Source of the DNA: Ideonella aquatica
Lineage (GTDB): Bacteria; Pseudomonadota; Gammaproteobacteria; Burkholderiales; Burkholderiaceae_C
NCBI RefSeq assembly: GCF_018069755.1
Contig: NZ_JAGQDE010000003.1
Coordinates: 124,001 to 188,000, forward strand
Reading direction: 5' to 3'
Length of the DNA: 64,000 bases
Shown: positions 59,025 through 64,000 of the stretch, one piece after another
How positions within the stretch are numbered: the first letter of the stretch is position 1
Layout of the letters: every line of letters begins with the position of its first letter
Notes under the pieces: model-generated
The model's database searches: none
What the model was told of the DNA's origin: nothing
What the model saw: the letters and a program-made list of their open reading frames with translations, nothing else
Program-made: the position numbers and the translations under genes

Positions 59025-59936
59025 GTGGGCATCGACATCCACAACCTGAACCTGCTGGCCCATGCGCAGGACCTGGGCGTGTCCTTCACGCGCACGCTGG
59101 CCATCGGCCGCCAGGCCCTGTTCATCGAGGCCTACGAGCTGGAGGACCACCGCCGCCTGCGCGGCCTGCCGCCGCTGACCGAGCCGCCGCGGCCGGCGGG
59201 CGCGCCGCGCTACTTCGAGCCGCTGCTGACCCAGTGGCTGGGCGCGCAATCGGCCGAGTCGGTCGATGCCTCGGCCTACGAGCAGGCCACCCACCTGCAC
59301 GACATGAACCAGCCCTGGCCCGCCGACAGCCCGCTGCCCGGCCAGTTCGACGCGGTGCTGGACTTCGGCTGCCTGGAGCATGTGTTCGACTTTCCCGTGG
59401 CCTGGCGCAATGTCACCGCGGCCTGCCGCGTGGGCGGACATGTGCTGCATGCGCTGCCGGCCAACAACCTGTCGGGCCATGGCTTCTACCAGTTCTCGCC
59501 CGAGCTGTTCTTCAACCTCTACCGGCCCGAGCGCGGCTTCGAGCTGCGCGGCCTGTGGTTCGCCGTGAAGGGCGACCGCCGCCACTGGTGGCAGGTGGCC
59601 AACCCGCGTGAGCTGCGCCGCCGCGTCAACCTGTGCAACGCGCACGAGGTCTACATGATGGTGCTGGCGCGCAAGCTGCACGAACCGGGCGAGCTGCCGC
59701 CGCCACAGCAGAGCGACTACGCCGACGACGAGTGGCTCAAGGCGCCCGCTGCGGCCCCCGCACCAGCCGCCGCGCCCGGCCTGCGCCAGCGCCTGCACGG
59801 CGCGCTGGGCCGCCAGGGCCTGATCGACCCGCTGCGTGCGCTGCGAGACCGCCTGCGCGCGGTGCGCAGCAGCGGCTGGGCGCTGCCCGCCCCCGACTAC
59901 ACGCGCGTCGATGTGCACGCGCTGATCCGCCGGTGA
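59025..59936 (+). CDS. Methyltransferase-like protein lacking a normal SAM motif I
   Basis: 303 aa, start GTG 59025 with AGAAAGAG upstream. The part FDAVLDFGCLEHVFDFPVAW and SGHGFYQFSPELFFNLYRPE belongs to a group often found in LPS and capsule clusters, related to class I methyltransferases. The typical E/D-x-G-x-G-x-G is missing; the sequence before the DFGCLEH element is short and unlike a SAM site. Could be a non-SAM relative with another role. C-terminal Ala/Pro linker and basic region. It overlaps the following gene by GTGA. Confidence 0.65.
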   Translation: MGIDIHNLNLLAHAQDLGVSFTRTLAIGRQALFIEAYELEDHRRLRGLPPLTEPPRPAGAPRYFEPLLTQWLGAQSAESVDASAYEQATHLHDMNQPWPADSPLPGQFDAVLDFGCLEHVFDFPVAWRNVTAACRVGGHVLHALPANNLSGHGFYQFSPELFFNLYRPERGFELRGLWFAVKGDRRHWWQVANPRELRRRVNLCNAHEVYMMVLARKLHEPGELPPPQQSDYADDEWLKAPAAAPAPAAAPGLRQRLHGALGRQGLIDPLRALRDRLRAVRSSGWALPAPDYTRVDVHALIRR

Positions 59937-61075
59937 GCGCCTCGCCCAGCGCGCTGCTGCTGTGCGAGCGGCTGGACATTGCCGGCGGCGTGGAGCGCTT
60001 CGCCTGCGAGCTGGCCAACCACCTGGCCAGCCAGGGCTGGGCGGTGGCGCTGGGCAGCCTGGACACCCCGCGCGAGGCGGTGCGCTACCCGCTGGACCCC
60101 GCGGTGCGCGTGCTCTGCGGGCCACAGAGGCCTGCCGCGGCTGCGGCCCGCTCCCGCCTGGGGCGGCTGTGGGCCATGGCGCGCCACCAATGGCGCCTGG
60201 GCCGCGTGCTGGCCGCGCAGATCCGCAGCACGCAGGCCGATGTGGTGCTGCTCAACGGCCTGACCACCGCGGCCTCGGTGCTGCCCCGCTTGCGCCGCGA
60301 CCAGGCCGCCCGCGTGGTCTGCTGCGACCACAACCACTTCTTCGCCCGCTCGCGCTTCTGGCAATGGCTGCGCGCGCGCCAGTACCCCCGCGTGGCGGCC
60401 CTGGTCAGCCTGACGCAGGCCGACGCGCCGCGCTTTGCCCGCCTGCACCCGGTGACCCGCGTGATCGCCAATGCGTCGGCGCTGCAGGCTGCGCAGGCCG
60501 GGGTGGTGGAGGCGCCGGTGGTGCTGGCGGTGGGACGCCACGTGGCGCAGAAGGGCTTCGACCGCCTGCTGCAGGCCTGGGCCCAGGTGCTGCCAGGCCG
60601 GCCGCAGGCCGAGCTGCGGCTGATCGGCGACGGGCCGCTGCTGGCCGAACACCAGGCCCTGGCCCGGCAGCTGGGTGTGGCCGACAGCGTGCGCTTCCTG
60701 CCGCCCACGGCGGCAATGGCCCATGCCTACCGCGACAGCGCCGTCTTCGTGCTACCTTCGCGCTACGAGGGCATGCCGCTGGTGCTGCTGGAAGCCCAGG
60801 CGATGGGCCTGCCGGCCGTGGCCTTCGATTGCCCGACCGGGCCGGCCGATGTGATCGCGCCCGAGACCGGCGTGCTGGTGCCCGACGGCGACATCGATGG
60901 CCTGGCCCGGGCACTGGGCGAGCTGCTCGACGACCCGGCGCGCCGCCAGCGCTTGGGCGCCGCGGCGATCGAGCGCAGCCAGCGCCTCTTCAGCCCGCAG
61001 CGCCACGCCACGGCGTGGACCACGCTGCTGCAGGCGGTGGCCCGACGGACGCCGGTGCCGGAGGTGCTGGCATGA
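59933..61075 (+). CDS. Glycosyltransferase family 4
   Basis: 380 aa from GTG 59933, overlapping the preceding stop. GT-B fold with LCERLDIAGGVERFACELAN at the N-terminus and the GT4 C-terminal donor domain: VVLAVGRHVAQKGFDRLLQA, AELRLIGDGPLLAEHQALAR, and the E-x7-E site PSRYEGMPLVLLEAQAMGLP, all intact. ATGA overlap with the next gene. Adds a sugar using a nucleotide-sugar donor, retaining configuration. Confidence 0.92.
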   Translation: MSASPSALLLCERLDIAGGVERFACELANHLASQGWAVALGSLDTPREAVRYPLDPAVRVLCGPQRPAAAAARSRLGRLWAMARHQWRLGRVLAAQIRSTQADVVLLNGLTTAASVLPRLRRDQAARVVCCDHNHFFARSRFWQWLRARQYPRVAALVSLTQADAPRFARLHPVTRVIANASALQAAQAGVVEAPVVLAVGRHVAQKGFDRLLQAWAQVLPGRPQAELRLIGDGPLLAEHQALARQLGVADSVRFLPPTAAMAHAYRDSAVFVLPSRYEGMPLVLLEAQAMGLPAVAFDCPTGPADVIAPETGVLVPDGDIDGLARALGELLDDPARRQRLGAAAIERSQRLFSPQRHATAWTTLLQAVARRTPVPEVLA

Positions 61076-62127
61076 CGGCGCTGAACCTGCCACCGGCGGA
61101 GCCGGGCTGGGTATCGGTGATCGTGCCCTGCCGCAACGAGGCCCGCTACATCGACGCCTTCTGCACCAGCGCCCTGGCCCAGCAGCTGCCGGCCGGCTGG
61201 CAGCTGGAGCTGCTGGTGGCCGACGGCCAGAGCGACGATGGCACGCGCGAGCGCCTGCAGGCGCTGGCCGCTGCGGATGCGCGGCTGCGCTGGGTGGACA
61301 ACCCCGGGCGCATCGTCTCCTGCGGCCTGAATGCGGCGCTGCAACAGTCGCGCGGCGAGGTGATCGTGCGCATGGACGTGCACACCGAGTACGCGCCCGA
61401 TTACATCGCCCAGTGCCTGGCGGTGCTGGCCGAGACCGGCGCCGACAACGTCGGCGGTCCCTGGCACGCGGTGCCCGAGCCCGGCGCCGGCCCGATGCAG
61501 CAGGCGGTGGCCGCGGCCTTCCAGTCGCGCTGGGTGGCCGGCGGCGCGCGCTCGCGCGACCTGGGCTTTGACGGCTGGGTCGATACCGTCTACCTGGGCT
61601 GCTGGCCACGCCGCGTGCTGGCCCAGCATGGCGGCTTTGACGAATCGCTGGTGCGCAACCAGGACGACGAGCACAACCTGCGCCTGACCCGGGCCGGCGC
61701 GCGGGTGTGGCAGTCCAGCCGCATCCGCAGCACGTACCGCCCGCGCGCGCGGTGGGTCCAGGTGTTCCGCCAGTACCAGCAGTACGGCTACTGGAAGCCC
61801 TTCGTGATGCGCAAGCACGGCCAGGCGGCGGCGCTGCGCCAGCTGGTGCCGGGGCTGTTCGTGGCCGCGCTGGGGCTGGCCTTGCTGGCCTGGCCGCTGG
61901 CGGGCTCCGGCCTGCTGCTGGGCTTGCTGACGCTGTACGCCGCCGCCGTGGCCGCGATGACCGGCGCGGTGGCCGCGTCGTCCGACCTGGATAGCGCCGC
62001 CGTGGCGCGCGTGCCGGCGGTGATCGCCGCCTACCACCTGGGCTACGGCCTGGGCTCGCTGCAGGGCTGGTGGGCCGTGCTGCGCGGCCAGGGGCCGCAG
62101 GACCGCTTCGCGCGGCTCACCCGATGA
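61072..62127 (+). CDS. Glycosyltransferase family 2 with C-terminal membrane segments
   Basis: 351 aa. GT-A fold: VSVIVPCRNEARYIDAFCTS, ELLVADGQSDDGTRERLQAL, a DXD-like RMDVHTEYAPDY, and the acceptor region LGCWPRRVLAQHGGFDESLV with NQDDEHNLRL giving the E/D-D and base residues. C-terminal hydrophobic helices (LVPGLFVAALGLALLAWPLA, LLLGLLTLYAAAVAAMTG) suggest membrane anchoring. Resembles succinoglycan ExoA-like enzymes. Overlaps both neighbours by ATGA. Confidence 0.91.
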   Translation: MTALNLPPAEPGWVSVIVPCRNEARYIDAFCTSALAQQLPAGWQLELLVADGQSDDGTRERLQALAAADARLRWVDNPGRIVSCGLNAALQQSRGEVIVRMDVHTEYAPDYIAQCLAVLAETGADNVGGPWHAVPEPGAGPMQQAVAAAFQSRWVAGGARSRDLGFDGWVDTVYLGCWPRRVLAQHGGFDESLVRNQDDEHNLRLTRAGARVWQSSRIRSTYRPRARWVQVFRQYQQYGYWKPFVMRKHGQAAALRQLVPGLFVAALGLALLAWPLAGSGLLLGLLTLYAAAVAAMTGAVAASSDLDSAAVARVPAVIAAYHLGYGLGSLQGWWAVLRGQGPQDRFARLTR

Positions 62128-62831
62128 GCAGCCCCCCCGACGACGCCGAAACCCGCGCGCTGCGCGAGCGCTACGCCCGCCGCGCGCCGCAGGACCCGCG
62201 CTACGCGCTGACCAACCCGGCCGCGCTGTGGCCGCAGCAGGAGCGCCAGCGCGCGCTGGTGGCGCTGCTGCGCCGCCACGGCTGGGCCGATCCGTCGGCC
62301 TGCCGGCTGCACGAGGTGGGCTGCGGCCACGGCGGCAACCTGCTCGAGGCGCTGCAGCTGGGCTTCCAGCCCGGGCTGCTCAGCGGCACCGAGCTGCTGG
62401 CCGAGCGCTTCGTCACGGCCCGCGAGCGGCTGCCGAGCGCGCTGACGCTGTGGCGGGGCGATGCCCGCCACCTCGGCCCGGCGCCGGGCAGTGTGGACCT
62501 GGTGTGGCAGTCCACCGTGTTCTCGTCACTGCTCGATGACACCGTGCAGCAGCAGCTGGCCCAGGCGATGTGGGCGCAGCTGCGCCCCGGCGGCGCGGTG
62601 CTGTGGTACGACTTCACCGTCAACAACCCCCGCAACCCGGACGTGCGCGGCGTGCCGCTGGCACGCGTGCGCGCGCTGTTCCCGCAGGGCCGCATCGACG
62701 CCCGCCGGGTGACGCTGGCGCCACCGATCGCCCGCGCGGCGGCTCGGCTGCACCCGTCGCTCTACACTGTCTTCAACGCCCTGCCGCTGCTGCGCACGCA
62801 CCTGCTGGCCTGGATCGCCAAACCCGCATGA
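62124..62831 (+). CDS. Class I SAM-dependent methyltransferase
   Basis: 235 aa with a standard motif [16 protein letters not shown], and motif [22 protein letters not shown], then [20 protein letters not shown] as motif III. In context probably methylates a sugar or the end of a glycan. Start ATG 62124 overlaps the GT2 stop; stop overlaps the aminotransferase start. Confidence 0.88.
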   Translation: MSSPPDDAETRALRERYARRAPQDPRYALTNPAALWPQQERQRALVALLRRHGWADPSACRLHEVGCGHGGNLLEALQLGFQPGLLSGTELLAERFVTARERLPSALTLWRGDARHLGPAPGSVDLVWQSTVFSSLLDDTVQQQLAQAMWAQLRPGGAVLWYDFTVNNPRNPDVRGVPLARVRALFPQGRIDARRVTLAPPIARAAARLHPSLYTVFNALPLLRTHLLAWIAKPA

Positions 62832-63994
62832 CCGACACCCAGCCCCCGTTCCTGGCCTTTGCCCTGCCCGACATCGGCGAGGAGGAGATCGCCGAGGTGG
62901 TCGACACGCTGCGCAGCGGCTGGGTCACCACCGGCCCCAAGGCCAAGCGCTTCGAGGACGACTTCGCACGCTACCTGGGTGAGCCCGGGCTGCAGGCGAT
63001 CGCGGTCAACTCGGCCACTGCCGGCCTGCACCTGGCGCTGGAGGCGCTGGGCATCGGCCCCGGGGACGAGGTCATCGTGCCCACCCACACCTTCACCGCC
63101 ACCGCCGAGGTGGTGCGCTACCTGGGCGCCGACGTGCGTCTGGTGGACGTGGACCCGGTGACGCTGAACATCGACCCGGCGCTGGTGGAAGCCGCCATCA
63201 CGCCGCGCACCAAGGCCCTGGTGCCGGTGCACTACGCCGGTCTGGCCGCCGACATGCCGGCGCTGCTGGACATCGCCCGCCGCCACGGCCTGAAGGTGGT
63301 GGAAGACGCAGCCCATGCGCTGCCCAGCACCTGCGGCGGCCGGCTGGTCGGCACGCTGGACAGCGACGCCACGGTGTTCAGCTTCTATGCCAACAAGACC
63401 ATCACCACCGGCGAGGGCGGCATGCTGGTCACCCGCGATCCGGCGCTGGCGGCGCGTGCGCGGGTGATGCGCCTGCACGGCATCAGCCGCGATGCGTTCG
63501 ACCGCTTCACCGCCACCGTGCCCAGCTGGCACTACGAGATCGTGGCCCCCGGCTTCAAGTACAACCTGACCGATATCGCCGCCGCGCTGGGCCTGCACCA
63601 GCTGCGCAAGGCCGACGCCTTTGCCGCGCGCCGTGCCGAACTGGTGGCGCGCTACAACGCCGCCCTGGCCGACCTGCCGGTGCTGCGCCCGGCGCTGCCG
63701 CCGGCCGGCGAGCGCCACGCCTGGCACCTGTATGTGCTGCGCCTGGCCGATGAGGCCCGCATCGGCCGCGATCAACTCATCGAGGCGCTGTTCAGCGCCC
63801 GCATCGGCTGCAGCGTGCACTACATCCCGCTGCACCTGCAGCCCTACTGGCGCGACCGCTACGGCCTGCGGCCCGAGCAGTTCCCGCACAGCCAGCGCGC
63901 CTACGAGCGCATGTTGAGCCTGCCGCTGCACACCCGCATGAGCGATGCCGACGTCGACCGCGTCGCTGCCGTGCTGCGGGCTGCGCTGGCCTGA
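62828..63994 (+). CDS. DegT/DnrJ/EryC1 family sugar aminotransferase
   Basis: 388-aa PLP-dependent enzyme that aminates a nucleotide keto-sugar. Starts [20 protein letters not shown], then [46 protein letters not shown] and the Schiff-base Lys190 in [14 protein letters not shown]. The C-terminus [19 protein letters not shown] is typical of the AHBA_syn family. It implies the polysaccharide contains an aminosugar such as 4-amino-4-deoxy sugar. The gene ends 6 bases before the window edge; the cluster probably continues. Confidence 0.93.
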   Translation: MTDTQPPFLAFALPDIGEEEIAEVVDTLRSGWVTTGPKAKRFEDDFARYLGEPGLQAIAVNSATAGLHLALEALGIGPGDEVIVPTHTFTATAEVVRYLGADVRLVDVDPVTLNIDPALVEAAITPRTKALVPVHYAGLAADMPALLDIARRHGLKVVEDAAHALPSTCGGRLVGTLDSDATVFSFYANKTITTGEGGMLVTRDPALAARARVMRLHGISRDAFDRFTATVPSWHYEIVAPGFKYNLTDIAAALGLHQLRKADAFAARRAELVARYNAALADLPVLRPALPPAGERHAWHLYVLRLADEARIGRDQLIEALFSARIGCSVHYIPLHLQPYWRDRYGLRPEQFPHSQRAYERMLSLPLHTRMSDADVDRVAAVLRAALA

Positions 63995-64000
63995 GCCGCC

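Noticed and set aside
1-64000. tRNA, rRNA, IS element or prophage
   Set aside because: Scanned the gaps and gene products; found no cloverleaf-like sequence, transposase, integrase or phage structural gene.

Overview
The window is very GC-rich DNA with strong G/C third-position codon use, dense gene packing and many 4-base start/stop overlaps. Gene content points to a betaproteobacterium of the order Burkholderiales: a Bug/TctC-type solute receptor, the gmk-rpoZ-spoT order, a yicC / Ser-Thr kinase / PP2C / rph / rdgB / hemW run, and a cheR-cheD-cheB set. It looks chromosomal. No tRNA, rRNA, CRISPR array, transposase or phage gene was seen. Species was not determined.

Layout. 1-12.7 kb is a purine-catabolism island: a TauE/SafE exporter (cut by the window edge) and xdhABC on the minus strand, divergent from a LysR regulator, guanine deaminase and a complete BMP-type nucleoside ABC transporter. 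12.8-21.1 kb is a mixed accessory stretch: a small low-complexity protein, a GNAT enzyme, a sulfatase-fold hydrolase with a Bug receptor and divergent MarR regulator, a small membrane protein, a VOC protein, a Rieske oxygenase, and a translationally coupled GST / GNAT / LanC-like operon. 21.2-31.1 kb holds the alpha-2-macroglobulin / PBP1C pair, an adenine/adenosine deaminase, a SUI1 (YciH) protein and small membrane proteins. 31.1-34.3 kb is gmk-rpoZ-spoT. 34.4-36.8 kb is a tannase-family esterase with divergent MarR regulator. 36.8-39.6 kb is a hybrid histidine kinase separated from its probable N-terminal membrane domain by one in-frame amber codon. 39.7-46.4 kb is the housekeeping run plus a GDPD lipoprotein. 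46.4-51.3 kb carries cheRDB and a coupled GGDEF / MinD-like / truncated-haemoglobin operon. 51.4-55.2 kb has small accessory genes, an Smr protein, a repeat-rich spacer and lysS. 55.3-64 kb is a surface-polysaccharide cluster (acyltransferase, three glycosyltransferases, TylF-like, flippase, two methyltransferase-like proteins, DegT aminotransferase) ending at the window edge.

How the genes fit together. Guanine is deaminated to xanthine by GuaD, xanthine is oxidised to urate by XdhAB with XdhC maturing the cofactor, and the ABC system probably imports nucleosides. Adenine entry may be served by the deaminase at 28.8 kb. The most unusual items are the GST/GNAT/LanC-like operon with an intact zinc site, the amber-split kinase, the GGDEF/MinD/haemoglobin operon, a MarR gene with no ordinary start codon beside a clear palindromic operator, and the tandem 13-bp and paired hairpin repeats between smr and lysS.
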